NCBI GenBank assembly: GCA_034436295.1
Contig: DAOTVT010000071.1
Location: forward strand, 1-64,000
Reading direction: 5' to 3'
Length of the DNA: 64,000 nucleotides
DNA from: DTLA01 sp034436295
Lineage (GTDB): Bacteria > Chloroflexota > Anaerolineae > DTLA01
A program made the position numbers and the translations under genes. Positions within the stretch are counted from its first letter, which is position 1. Each line of letters starts with the position of its first letter. Shown piece after piece: positions 17,213 to 26,500 of this stretch. The notes beneath the pieces were generated by a model, which had not been told where the DNA came from, made no database searches, and saw nothing but the letters and a program-made list of their open reading frames with translations.

Positions 17213-18538
17213 CTAGTGCGTCTCGTGCGCGCCCTCTTCGGGGAAGACGGGCAGGTATTTCGCCGCCAGGTAGAAGGCCAGCACGCCGAACCCCAAGAGG
17301 GTAACGGTTACGACCAGTTCCATCCACGAGGGGCTGTAGATGTTGCCGGTGTACGAGAGCAGGCCGAGCCACGAAACGTTGAGGCGGTTGAGCGCCACGC
17401 CGAACAGAACCACGAGCCACGCCGCGCCGTACAGCACCTTCGGGTTGCGGCGCAGCGATGGCACGGCGAACAGGATCATGGGGGCGATCACGCCCAACGC
17501 CATCTCCACCCAGAACGTCGCGGCCTGCAGCGTCGGCTCAAAGGCGCGGGGCCACGCGCCGCGCGCCGTGATGTCCACAAACCGCGCCGCCAGGTACACC
17601 GCCAGGACTACCGAGGCAATCTGTCCCAGTTCGGCCAGCAGGTGCTGCTCCAGTCCGCGCTTGAAGGCGCGGGAACTCAGGTTGGACTCCACGATGGTCA
17701 TGGCGAACCCGACCGCCACCGCCGACAGCCAGAAGAAGACCGGCAGGTACAGCGAGTACCACAGCGGGTGGAGTTTCTGCGGGACGATGACCCACAGGGA
17801 GCCGAGCGACGACTGGTGGAGCGTGGACAGCACCACGCCCAGGATGATGAACACGATGGACACTTTCTTGAGCCAGCGATAGAGGGGCACGGTGGGCAAG
17901 CGTCGGGTAACGGCCTCAATCTGGTTCACGCGCTCCAGGATGACGGGCAGGAACTCCACGAACAGGACGACGGTGTACGTGGCGACGCAGATGCCCACTT
18001 CCCAGAGCACCGAGTGGTACTGCCAGTGCACCAGAGGCCGCCAGACGTTGTAGGGCCGGCCCAAGTCTACCAGGAGCGCGGCGATGACCAGCAGGTAGCC
18101 CAGGAAGGCCGTGAGGATGGCCGGGCGCACCAGTGGCTCAAAGCGGCGGATGCGGAAGATGTGCACCGTGGCGGCCATGACGAACCCGCCCGCCGCCAGC
18201 GCCACGCCGCTCATCACGTCAAACCCGATCCAGAACCCCAGCGCGAAACGGTCGCTGAGGTTGGTTACGGCGCCGAGGCCGAACATGAACCGCACCAGGA
18301 TGATGGCGGTGCCGGTGGCCATGACGCCGATGAGCGCCAGGTCGCGCAGCACCTTCCAGGGCGAGCGCACGCGGGGCACCGTGATGACGATGCGCTCGGC
18401 AGCGGCGGTGGCTGCGCCCTGGGAACGCCCTGCCAGGCGCAGGGCCAGGAACCGCGCGCCGACGAGGAACGCCACCGGAATGCCGATGCTCAACGCGGCC
18501 ACGATCCAGAACGCGGGGTAGGCAACGATTTCGCCCAT
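17213..18538 (-). CDS. NrfD/PsrC-type membrane quinone-interacting subunit
   Basis: 441 residues with about ten hydrophobic helices, the polysulfide reductase NrfD fold. Such subunits exchange electrons between the quinone pool and a partner iron-sulfur protein, and may move protons; they carry no cofactor themselves. It follows the iron-sulfur subunit by three bases, with AAGGAGG before the ATG. With the 4Fe-4S and octaheme subunits it forms a quinone : cytochrome c electron-transfer module. Direction of electron flow and the terminal substrate are not visible. Confidence 0.92.
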   Translation of the reverse strand: MGEIVAYPAFWIVAALSIGIPVAFLVGARFLALRLAGRSQGAATAAAERIVITVPRVRSPWKVLRDLALIGVMATGTAIILVRFMFGLGAVTNLSDRFALGFWIGFDVMSGVALAAGGFVMAATVHIFRIRRFEPLVRPAILTAFLGYLLVIAALLVDLGRPYNVWRPLVHWQYHSVLWEVGICVATYTVVLFVEFLPVILERVNQIEAVTRRLPTVPLYRWLKKVSIVFIILGVVLSTLHQSSLGSLWVIVPQKLHPLWYSLYLPVFFWLSAVAVGFAMTIVESNLSSRAFKRGLEQHLLAELGQIASVVLAVYLAARFVDITARGAWPRAFEPTLQAATFWVEMALGVIAPMILFAVPSLRRNPKVLYGAAWLVVLFGVALNRLNVSWLGLLSYTGNIYSPSWMELVVTVTLLGFGVLAFYLAAKYLPVFPEEGAHETH

Positions 18539-18541
18539 GGG

Positions 18542-19474
18542 CTACTCCTCCTTGTCCGGGGCATCGGTCGCGGCGTCGGCTTCCACGGGCACGGCAACCG
18601 CGGGCTTCCGATGGGTGTAGAGCGCCGTGCCGGTCATGAACGCGGCCATGCCGAAGATCACGTAGGGGAGTTTGTACAGAATCTTCTCGGTCTGCTTGGG
18701 CGGCGCAACCAACGGCAGATTCGCCGGAAAGCCGAGCCGATCAAAGGGCACGTCGGAGAGGTAGAGCACCGAGGTGCCACCGACCTCGGATTCTCCGAAG
18801 ACGTGATCCACATAGCGGTCGGGGTGCGAAGCGATGCGGGCATGGGCCTGGGCCAGCAGGTCGTCGCGCCTGCCGAAGCGGATAGCGCCCGTGGGGCAGG
18901 CCGCCACGCAGGCAGGCTCCTCGCCCTCCTTGAGCCGCTCGTAGCACATCCAGCACTTGTTGATGGTGGGCGTGATGCTGTTGTCCCAGTTGAAGCGCGG
19001 GATGGCGAACGGGCAGGCGACCTCGCAGTAGCGGCATCCCAGGCAGCGGCTGGCGCGGTAGATGACGGGGCCTTCGCCGCTGCTGTGCATGGCGGCGGCA
19101 GGACAGGCCGACACGCACGCGGCTTCCAGGCAGTGCATGCACTGTCGCTTGACATAACGGGTAACGATCTCCCCGCGCAGGTTGGCCACCTGGAACGCCT
19201 CCACGAAGGTGTAGGTGTCGGCTTCCAGGGCGGCGGGCACCTTCCCCGGTATCTGCGGCAGGCCGTTGGCTTCCTTGCACGCCAGCGCGCACGAGTTACA
19301 GCCGGTGCAGCGGGTGAGGTCAATCAGCATGCCCCAGGTGGGGCCTGCGGGCGCTTCGGCGGCCAGCGCGGTGGTCTCGGGCAGCAAGGACGCCGCCGCA
19401 GCCGCAGCCGCGCCCAACCCCAGACTCTTCAGAAAGTCGCGGCGGGAGATTCGGGCTTTGTCTAGATCGTCCAT
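18542..19474 (-). CDS. Tat-exported 4Fe-4S ferredoxin-type subunit (HybA/NrfC/PsrB-like)
   Basis: 310 residues. Twin-arginine signal (ISRRDFLKSLG, R11-R12) followed by an alanine-rich hydrophobic stretch. Four cysteine clusters (CTGCNSCALACK, CMHCLEAACVSACP, CLGCRYCEVACP, CWMCYERL...CVAACP) are typical of four 4Fe-4S sites. A C-terminal hydrophobic helix (YVIFGMAAFMTGTALY) would anchor it outside the membrane. It passes electrons between the NrfD subunit and the octaheme cytochrome. Its ATG overlaps the cytochrome gene by 13 bp and has GAGGAGAGG upstream. Confidence 0.94.
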   Translation of the reverse strand: MDDLDKARISRRDFLKSLGLGAAAAAAASLLPETTALAAEAPAGPTWGMLIDLTRCTGCNSCALACKEANGLPQIPGKVPAALEADTYTFVEAFQVANLRGEIVTRYVKRQCMHCLEAACVSACPAAAMHSSGEGPVIYRASRCLGCRYCEVACPFAIPRFNWDNSITPTINKCWMCYERLKEGEEPACVAACPTGAIRFGRRDDLLAQAHARIASHPDRYVDHVFGESEVGGTSVLYLSDVPFDRLGFPANLPLVAPPKQTEKILYKLPYVIFGMAAFMTGTALYTHRKPAVAVPVEADAATDAPDKEE

Positions 19475-20394
19475 GGCTTGCCTCTCCTCTGGGCAATGTA
19501 GCCAATCAGCAGGATGGCAACGACACCCAGTACCCCGCCGATGCCCAGGCCCACGCCCAGCGTTACAATCGCTAGGTTGCGCAGGGTGCCGTTGGCGCGC
19601 TCCGCGGCCTCCAGTTGGTCGGCCAGGACTTTGGCGGGATCGGCCTGGGCCGCCGTGCCCGACGTGGTGGGCACGGTGCCTTTGGCATGGCAGCCGACGC
19701 AGGATTCGGCCGGCGGGGCGAAACTGTGGTCGGGCGCGTTGCCCCCGCCTTTGGTGCTCACCAGGCTCACCCCTGCCTCGCGCGAGCGGCCGACGGGGAC
19801 GTGGCAGACCGTGCACGCAATGCCCAGGCTGTCGTGCTCGGTGTGGGGGAACGATTCCAGTTTGGCGCGGTGGCACGACGTGCAGAGTTGCTCTGCCGGC
19901 AGCCGCAGGGCCTGCGAATGGGCGTTGTGGCACCCGATGCACTGGACGTTCATCTGGGCATGGGGCGTGGTTTCCCACTGGTCGTAGGTCTTCGCGTGGC
20001 ACTCCTGGCACGCGGCGGAGTCGGTGGGAAGTTTCATCAACGCGCTGCGCGGGTGGCCCTCCACATAGGGCCCGTGGCAGGCTTCGCACTCCACGTCTTT
20101 GTAAGCGCACGTGCCGTCGGATGCGTTGAAGGCGGTGGTGTGGCACCGCAGGCAGGCGCGGTCAGCATCGGGCGGGACGGACGACGTGGCCTTGGCGTGG
20201 GTAGAGTTCTGCCAGGCTCGCGCCTCGGCCGAGTGACATGCGGCGCACTGGTCGGGCCCCTTGTACGTCGGGGCGGGTTCCTGGGCCAGCGCCGCCTGCG
20301 AGAGCGCCAACAGCATGGCCAGAGCAAGGACGCAGCCGACGATCAGCCCATTGAGCAGGGCATGGCTGCGGTACGGATGACAACGAGTGTTCAT
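19462..20394 (-). CDS. membrane-anchored octaheme c-type cytochrome
   Basis: 310 residues. Signal peptide (hydrophobic 14-37), then eight CxxCH haem sites starting at residues 50, 81, 103, 129, 152, 171, 194 and 232. A C-terminal transmembrane helix (~276-300) ends in a short basic tail. With about 190 residues carrying eight haems it looks like an electron-conducting cytochrome, not a catalytic octaheme reductase: no CxxCK site and no large catalytic domain are seen. Extracytoplasmic. First large gene of the three-subunit module, with GGAGG before the ATG. Confidence 0.93.
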   Translation of the reverse strand: MNTRCHPYRSHALLNGLIVGCVLALAMLLALSQAALAQEPAPTYKGPDQCAACHSAEARAWQNSTHAKATSSVPPDADRACLRCHTTAFNASDGTCAYKDVECEACHGPYVEGHPRSALMKLPTDSAACQECHAKTYDQWETTPHAQMNVQCIGCHNAHSQALRLPAEQLCTSCHRAKLESFPHTEHDSLGIACTVCHVPVGRSREAGVSLVSTKGGGNAPDHSFAPPAESCVGCHAKGTVPTTSGTAAQADPAKVLADQLEAAERANGTLRNLAIVTLGVGLGIGGVLGVVAILLIGYIAQRRGKPWTI

Positions 20395-20465
20395 GCAATT
20401 CCTCCATGTGCAGAATGTAGTGGGTGAGGCCCTTCGCGCTCAAGACCTCGCGGCGCGACTCCCGA

Positions 20466-20588
20466 CTATGCCGGCGAGCGGTCCACGCGATTGAGCAGCA
20501 CCGCCGCCAACGCCAGCATCAGGATGGGAACGCCCAAGCGCACGAGCATCATTCCCAAAATCACCAAATCGTCCATTATGGTCATCAT
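20466..20588 (-). CDS. 40-residue single-span membrane protein
   Basis: The product starts MMTIMDDLVILGMM, carries one hydrophobic helix and ends LNRVDRSPA. An excellent GGAGGTGG precedes the ATG. It lies 71 bp before the octaheme cytochrome gene, so it is probably a small accessory subunit or assembly factor of that complex. Its RLGVPI segment recurs in the N-terminal helix of the divergent protein at 20888. No named family is recognised. Confidence 0.7.
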   Translation of the reverse strand: MMTIMDDLVILGMMLVRLGVPILMLALAAVLLNRVDRSPA

Positions 20589-20662
20589 CTTCCACCTCCT
20601 ATATGGTGTGAGGGATCGGTGTCCCTCTTTCTCCACTTCTAGCGTATCACAGCGAACCGTGG

Positions 20663-20678
20663 AATTCCATACGGAATT
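20663..20678. promoter_or_regulatory. inverted repeat in the divergent respiratory-gene intergenic region
   Basis: AATTCC, four-base spacer ATAC, GGAATT: a perfect dyad midway between the divergent small membrane-protein genes. It is a candidate operator; no regulator can be assigned. Confidence 0.35.
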
Positions 20679-20887
20679 GCGTCCATTTTGCAGTGGGAAA
20701 ACCCCCCATTGGTCCTCCCTGTACGCGGGAACTGCCGACGCAGGGCATGGGGAGTTCTGCTCATTGGAGAATGGACATAAGACCCGATAGCCTTTCGCGG
20801 CTGCATCGGGTATCCTATAGGTGGAACAGAAGATTGTAGGCCGTGTAGTGCCCCCTCGGGGGCGGTGAAAGATTAAGGAGGTCGGCG

Positions 20888-21238
20888 ATGGAAACAGTAC
20901 TTGCGGTAATCGGGTTGTTTGTGTTGCGGTTGGGGGTGCCCATCGTGGTGATGGTGCTCCTGTCGTGGGGCGTGAGCGCCTACGTGCAACGCGAGGAAGC
21001 CCGCGCCCTGGAGGCCGAGAAGAGGGAGGCCCTGGCCCGCGCGGTGGCCGAGGCTGCAGTGCCCCAGGCGTGCTGGGATGTCAAGGGGTGCAGCGCCGAG
21101 GACAAGGCCGACTGCCCGGCTGTGCGGCGGCCCGACCTGCCCTGCTGGCTCGCCAAGCAACTGGCTGTCGGCAGGCTGTCTCCCGCCTGCGAGGCGTGCC
21201 CGATGTACCAGAGGAGCCTTGCCGCAGCCCGCGCCTGA
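20888..21238 (+). CDS. cysteine-rich small membrane protein
   Basis: 116 residues. N-terminal helix with the same LRLGVPI motif as the divergent 40-residue protein, then a basic/acidic helix (REEARALEAEKREALARAVAEA) and a C-terminal segment with six cysteines (CWDVKGCSAEDKADC, PCW, CEACP). That spacing suggests a metal or redox centre on the cytoplasmic side. AAGGAG lies upstream of the ATG. Divergent from the cytochrome/NrfD operon and probably linked to it. No named family recognised. Confidence 0.7.
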   Translation: METVLAVIGLFVLRLGVPIVVMVLLSWGVSAYVQREEARALEAEKREALARAVAEAAVPQACWDVKGCSAEDKADCPAVRRPDLPCWLAKQLAVGRLSPACEACPMYQRSLAAARA

Positions 21239-21428
21239 CCTCCTGTTTGGCCATAGCAGTTTGGGCGATGCGCGAAAGCAGCCCCGATGCTGGGGGCTGC
21301 TTTTGTTTTGTCCGGGCACTTGACGATGCTCCCGTCGGGTGGTATAAGAGAGTTGTGTCGCCGCGAGCGCGGGAACGTTCGCGGGTTCCCGATGGCTTGC
21401 GAGTCCCAACCCTGGGGAGTTGTGTACG

Positions 21429-22241
21429 ATGAACGTTCTGATCTCGGTGGACATGGAAGGCATCTCCGGCGTGGTTACGACCGATCACGTTACCGCCACC
21501 CACAAGGAGTACGACCGCTTCCGCAAGTTGATGACCGCCGACGCCAATGCCGCCGTTGAGGGGGCGCTCGCGGGCGGGGCCACACGCGTGGTGGTCAACG
21601 ACAGCCACGGGGGCATGGCCAACATCTTGCTGGAGGAGTTGAACCCCGCCGCCGAACTCATCTCGGGAAGCCCCAAGCCGTTGAGCATGATGGAGGGCAT
21701 CGGCCCGAATGTGGACGCGGTGTTCTTCGTGGGCTACCATTCGCGCATGGGCACGGGCGGGGGTGTCCTGGCCCATACCTACGCAGGGAGCATCGTTACC
21801 GAGTTGCGCCTGAACGGGCAGGCCGTCGGCGAGACGGGGCTGAACGCCGCCGTGGCCGGGGCCTACGGCGTGCCGGTGGTGCTGGTAACCGGCGACCGTG
21901 CGGTTACCGAGGAGGCCCGCGCGCTGCTCGGCGACATAGAGACGGTCGCCGTCAAGGAGGGCGTGGGGTGGAAAGCCGCGCGCTGCCTGCACCCCGATGT
22001 GGCGCATCGGCAGATACGGGAAGCCGCCGAGCGCGCCATGCGCAAGAGGGTGGCGCCGTTTGTGGTGGCGACGCCCGTGGAGGTGCGGGCCGTGTTCCAG
22101 CGCCTGGCCCAGGCCGATATGGCCGCGCTGATTCCCGGCAGCCGCCGAACCGACGGCCTGACCCTGGAGTTCACAGCGCCGGACATGGAGACCGCGTACA
22201 GGACGTTCCGCGCGATGGTGGCTCTGGCCGGCACGGTGTGA
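21429..22241 (+). CDS. M55-family D-aminopeptidase (DppA-like)
   Basis: 270 residues. N-terminal SVDMEGISG contains the metal-binding D8 and E10 of peptidase family M55. Further family motifs are NDSHGGM (near 58), GYHSRMG and the GETGLNA segment. DppA forms zinc-dependent self-compartmentalising decamers that release D-amino acids from peptides. The ATG at 21429 is preferred to an upstream TTG because GGGGAG lies nine bases before it. No transporter of the classical dpp operon adjoins it; it may act in peptidoglycan peptide recycling. Confidence 0.93.
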   Translation: MNVLISVDMEGISGVVTTDHVTATHKEYDRFRKLMTADANAAVEGALAGGATRVVVNDSHGGMANILLEELNPAAELISGSPKPLSMMEGIGPNVDAVFFVGYHSRMGTGGGVLAHTYAGSIVTELRLNGQAVGETGLNAAVAGAYGVPVVLVTGDRAVTEEARALLGDIETVAVKEGVGWKAARCLHPDVAHRQIREAAERAMRKRVAPFVVATPVEVRAVFQRLAQADMAALIPGSRRTDGLTLEFTAPDMETAYRTFRAMVALAGTV

Positions 22242-22295
22242 AGTACGGACAGAGTAGGGATGAAGTCAAGACTTGAAGAGACCGAGGGGAGAGAG

Positions 22296-23297
22296 ATGAA
22301 AGGATTAGCAAAAAAGAAAGCACAGCCACAACCGTCGGCAGAGCAGGAAGAACCCAAGAAATCCAAGCGCCGCGCCCCAAGGGTGGTCGTGGACCCACGC
22401 GTGATGGAACGGTCGCTGGCGCACGTCCACCGCGTGCTGGAGGAAAGGGCTCCCGAGACTCCGGAGGAAGCGCAGGCCATTCTGGACGAGTTGATGGCAT
22501 CTGGCGAGATTCCTCAGGTCCCCCCGCGGAGCCCGCTGGAGCAAGCGCAGGAGATCATGTACGACGCGTGGGAGGCGAGGGGCGCCAAGCGGGCCAAACT
22601 GGCGCGCGAAGCCCTGAAAGTCTCGCCCGACTGCGCCGATGCCTACGTGCTTCTTGCGGAGGAAACCGCACGTACCGCGCAGGAAGCGCATGACCTGTTT
22701 GAGCAAGGGGTGAAAGCCGGGGAGCGGGTGCTTGGAGCCCGCATGTTCCAGGAGGAGGCGGGGAACTTCTGGGGGATTCTGGAGACCCGGCCGTACATGC
22801 GAGCGCGCGCCGGCCTTGCCTGGAGCCTGTGGGCGATGGGGAAGCGCCAGGAGGCTATAGATCATCTTTGGGACTTGCTCCGCTTGAACCCCAACGACAA
22901 CCAGGGGAACCGTTACGCGCTCATGGCCTGGCTGTTGGCCACGGGGGACGATGCAGGGGCGCGGAGGCTGCTGGATCAGTATGCCGACGACCCCTCGGCT
23001 GGCTGGGCCTACAACCGCGCGATTCTGCTGTTCCGCAAGGTTGGCGACACGGCCAAATCCAGCCGCGCTCTGGACAAGGCGCTGGGCATGAACCCCTTTG
23101 TGCCGTTGTACCTGATTGGGGTGAAGGCGATGCCCTCGCGCATGCCTGGGTTCGTACAACCGGGCGGTGAAAGCGAGGCCATAGAGTATGTGGGCATAAC
23201 ATGGGAGGTGTGGTTCGAGACCCCAGGCGCGCTGGACTGGCTTGTGAACGCGCTTGACCGCAAGATAGCGGCATTGGAAGCCAAGGTACGCCGTTGA
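22296..23297 (+). CDS. TPR-like (ST7-type) helical repeat protein
   Basis: 333 residues. A basic, lysine-rich N-terminus (KKKAQPQPSAEQEEPKKSKRR) precedes repeated helical pairs (AYVLLAEETARTAQEAHDLFEQGVKAGER, RARAGLAWSLWAMGKRQEAIDHL, YNRAILLFRKVGDTAKSSRALDKALGMNP) of the tetratricopeptide/ST7-like kind. Probably cytoplasmic and involved in protein binding. ATG at 22296 with GAGGGGAGAG upstream. It starts 54 bp after the M55 gene and may share its transcript. Precise role unknown. Confidence 0.65.
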   Translation: MKGLAKKKAQPQPSAEQEEPKKSKRRAPRVVVDPRVMERSLAHVHRVLEERAPETPEEAQAILDELMASGEIPQVPPRSPLEQAQEIMYDAWEARGAKRAKLAREALKVSPDCADAYVLLAEETARTAQEAHDLFEQGVKAGERVLGARMFQEEAGNFWGILETRPYMRARAGLAWSLWAMGKRQEAIDHLWDLLRLNPNDNQGNRYALMAWLLATGDDAGARRLLDQYADDPSAGWAYNRAILLFRKVGDTAKSSRALDKALGMNPFVPLYLIGVKAMPSRMPGFVQPGGESEAIEYVGITWEVWFETPGALDWLVNALDRKIAALEAKVRR

Positions 23298-23373
23298 GCA
23301 GACGCCTGGTAGCGCGCCTGGCCGCCTGACCTGCGCGCCCTTGTGCGCGGCTGCGTGGCGGGGCGTGCGCGCG

Positions 23374-23402
23374 TTGACAATCGGCCCCTCCGCACATATA
23401 CT
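23374..23402 (+). promoter_or_regulatory. smc promoter
   Basis: TTGACA at 23374-23379, 17-nt spacer, TATACT at 23397-23402: near-consensus housekeeping promoter about 117 nt before the smc start. The 23298-23518 gap holds nothing else I recognise. Confidence 0.8.
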
Positions 23403-23518
23403 TGTGCCTGACGGGTAGGTGCCTCCTCACGTTGCGCGACGTACCTGGCAGGAATCTGCGGCGTCGTCGTTTGCCCCAGGAGCGCCGATACCCCGCGTGG
23501 ACCTGTGCGGAGGGCAGA

Positions 23519-26500
23519 TTGCGTCTCAAGCGGCTGGAACTTCAGGGATACAAGACGTTCGCGTCCAAGACCGAATTCGTGTTCAACGATGGCATCACCG
23601 CCATCGTTGGCCCCAACGGCAGCGGCAAGAGCAACATCGCCGATGCCGTCCGTTGGGTTCTCGGCGAGCAATCCTATCGTCTCCTCCGCGCCAAGCGCAC
23701 CGAAGACATGATCTTCCACGGCAGTTCCCAGCGCGCCCGCGTCGGCATGGCCCAGGTCAGCATGACGCTGGACAACTCCGATGGCTGGCTTCCTCTGGAT
23801 TTCAGCGAGGTTACGATTACCCACCGCGCCTATCGCTCGGGCGAGAACGAGTACACCATCAACGGCAGCCGCGTGCGCCTGAAGGACGTTACGGAACTCC
23901 TCGCCAAGAGCGGCCTGACCAAGCGCAACTCCATCGTCATCGGGCAGGGGCACATAGACGCGGCCCTCTCGCTGCGTCCCGAGGAGCGGCGGACGCTCTT
24001 TGAGGAAGCCGCCAATATCACGCTCTATCAGTCCAAGCGCGACGCCGCCCTGGCCAAACTGGAGGCGACCGAGCAGAACCTGGTGCGCGTGCGGGACATC
24101 CTGGCCGAGATTGAGCCGCGCCTGAAGACCCTGCGCCGCCAGGCGCAGCAGGCCGAGGCGTACCATGCGCTGAACCGAGAACTGGAGGAATTGCTGCGCG
24201 TCTGGTACGGCTACCGCTGGCGGAAGGCGAGCCGTGCGCTGCAACAGGCCCGCGAAACGCTGAACCAGGCGCGGCAGGCCCTGCAGCAGGCCCAGACGCG
24301 GCTAGAACGCCTGGAAGCGCAGGCGGCGTCGGCCCGCGCGGATCAGAACGCCCTTCGCCAGCAACTGGCCCAATGGCATCGGGACAGCGCCGAACTGCAC
24401 ACGCGCGCCGAGGCCGTGCAGCGCGATTGGGCCGTGCGCCAGGAGCGCCTGCGCCTGGTGGGCAGGTTGCTCACGGAAGCGCAGGAGGAGATGGCCCCGC
24501 TGGAAGCCAGCCGCGCCGCCCAGGCCGAACGCCTCCGCGCCGCCGAGTTGCACCTCCAGGCCCTTGTGGCCGAATGGGAGGGTGCGATCGCTGCCCTGCG
24601 CCGCGTGGAGGCCGAGCACGAGTCCCAGCAGCGCGCGCGGCAGGAAATCCTGTCGCAGATCACCGCGCTGCAGAACGAATTGTTTGAGATCGCGACGCAG
24701 GCCGCCGACCGCCGCAACCGCCTGACACAACTCGCGGAGCGGCGCAAGGAGCAACTCGCCGAGAAGGGGAGCCACGAAGCCGCCATGGCCGCGCAGCAGG
24801 GCGAACTGACGGCGGCGCGCGCCGAGCAGCAGGCGCTGCAGCAGGCGCTGGCCGAGTTGGAGCAGGAAGCCGCCCGCGTGCGCGACGCCGTGGCGCAGGC
24901 CCAGCAGCGCATCCAGGCCGCCCAGGCCCAGGCCCGCCAGGCCGAACAGGACATGGCACGGGTGCGGGAAGAGGCCGCCACCGCCCAGGCGCGGCTGGAC
25001 ATGCTCCGCCGCATGCAGGACGAGGGCGCGGGGCTGTACGCTGGAACGCGGGCCGTGCTCGCTGCCGCGCGCGAGGGCCATCTGCGTGGCGCGCTGGGCG
25101 TGGTGGCCGACCAGATTCAGGCGCCGCCTGAGTTGGAGAAGGCCATAGAGACGGCCCTGGGCGCTCACGTCCAGGACATCATCACCGAGACATGGGCCGA
25201 CGCGGAGCAGGCCATCCAGTACCTGCGCCGCGAATCGGCGGGGCGCGCCACGTTCCTGCCGCTGGAGACGCTGCGCCCGCCTTCGCCCGTGAAGCCGCCC
25301 GAATTGCCGGGCGTGCTGGGCGTTGCGGCGCGCCTGGTGCAGGCGCCGGCGCGGTTGGCTCCCGTGCTGGATTTGCTGCTGGGCCACACCGTGGTGGTGG
25401 ACGACATGAAGGCCGCGCGCGCATTGTACCGCCAGATGCGCGGCGCGTTCCAAATCGTAACCTTGGACGGCGAACTCATCCGCTCCACGGGGGCCATCAC
25501 TGGCGGGGCCGAAGCCCGCAAGGCGCCGGGGCTCCTGTCGCGGCAGCGGGAGCGCGCCGAACTGGAGACCGCCCTGCGCGACCTGGGCCGGCGGCGCGAG
25601 GCGCTCCAGTCGGCGCTGCAATCCGCGGCACAGGCCGAGCAGGCCGCCCGCGACCAACTGGCGCAGGCCCAGCGCCAGGTGGACGCCCTCGCCGCCAGGC
25701 AGGCGCAGGCGCGCGCTTCGCTGGCCGCGCTTCAGCGCCAGGCCGACAAGAAGGCCCAGGAAGTGGAATGGCGGCAGGCCCTTGTTCACCAACTGGATCA
25801 GAACCTGGAAGCCCTGGCGGACAAGGAAGCCCAGGCCCACGCCGACCTGGCGCAACTGGCCCAGCGCGAGACCGATGCGCGGGGCCGCCTGGCCCAACTT
25901 CAGGCGTCGCTGGACGCCATGCCCGACTCGTTGGCCGTGCCGCTGGCCGAGGCCAGGGCTGCCGTGTCGCTGGCCGAGCAGAACGTGGAGAACCACAAGG
26001 CGATCGTGCGCGGCCATCAGCAGTCGCTGGCGCAACTGGACGGGCAACTGCACAGTCGCCGCGACCGGTTGCAGGCGTTGCAGACGGAGCGCGACGAACT
26101 GGAAGCCGCCGAGCGCGACCTGCGCGCGCGGGCCGAGGCGCTGGCGGCCCAACTGGAATCCCTCGCGGCGCAGATTGCCCCGGCCGAGGCGCGCCTGGGC
26201 GAGATGGAAGCCGCGCAGATGGATTTGGAAGCGCGCATCCAGAAGGAACGCGCCGCCCTGCGCGAGGCCGAACAAGCCCACAACCAGGCGCTGCTGGAGA
26301 TGGAGCGCCGCCGCGACGAATTGGCCGCCCTCAAGCGCCAGATGGAGAGCGACCTCGGCCTGATTGATGTGGAGATCGCCGAGGGGCTGCCCGCCCAGCC
26401 CCCGCTGCCGCTCCGCCCCATCGTGAGTTCGCTGCCCGAGGTGGAGGCCCTGCCCGACGGCCTGGAGGAGCAGATTCAGCAGGTGCGCGGGCAGATTCGC

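Noticed and set aside
19462..20394. Octaheme cytochrome as MccA sulfite reductase or NrfA nitrite reductase
   Set aside because: Too short, all sites are plain CxxCH with no CxxCK or long-spaced haem site, and it carries a C-terminal membrane anchor, so a conduit is more likely.
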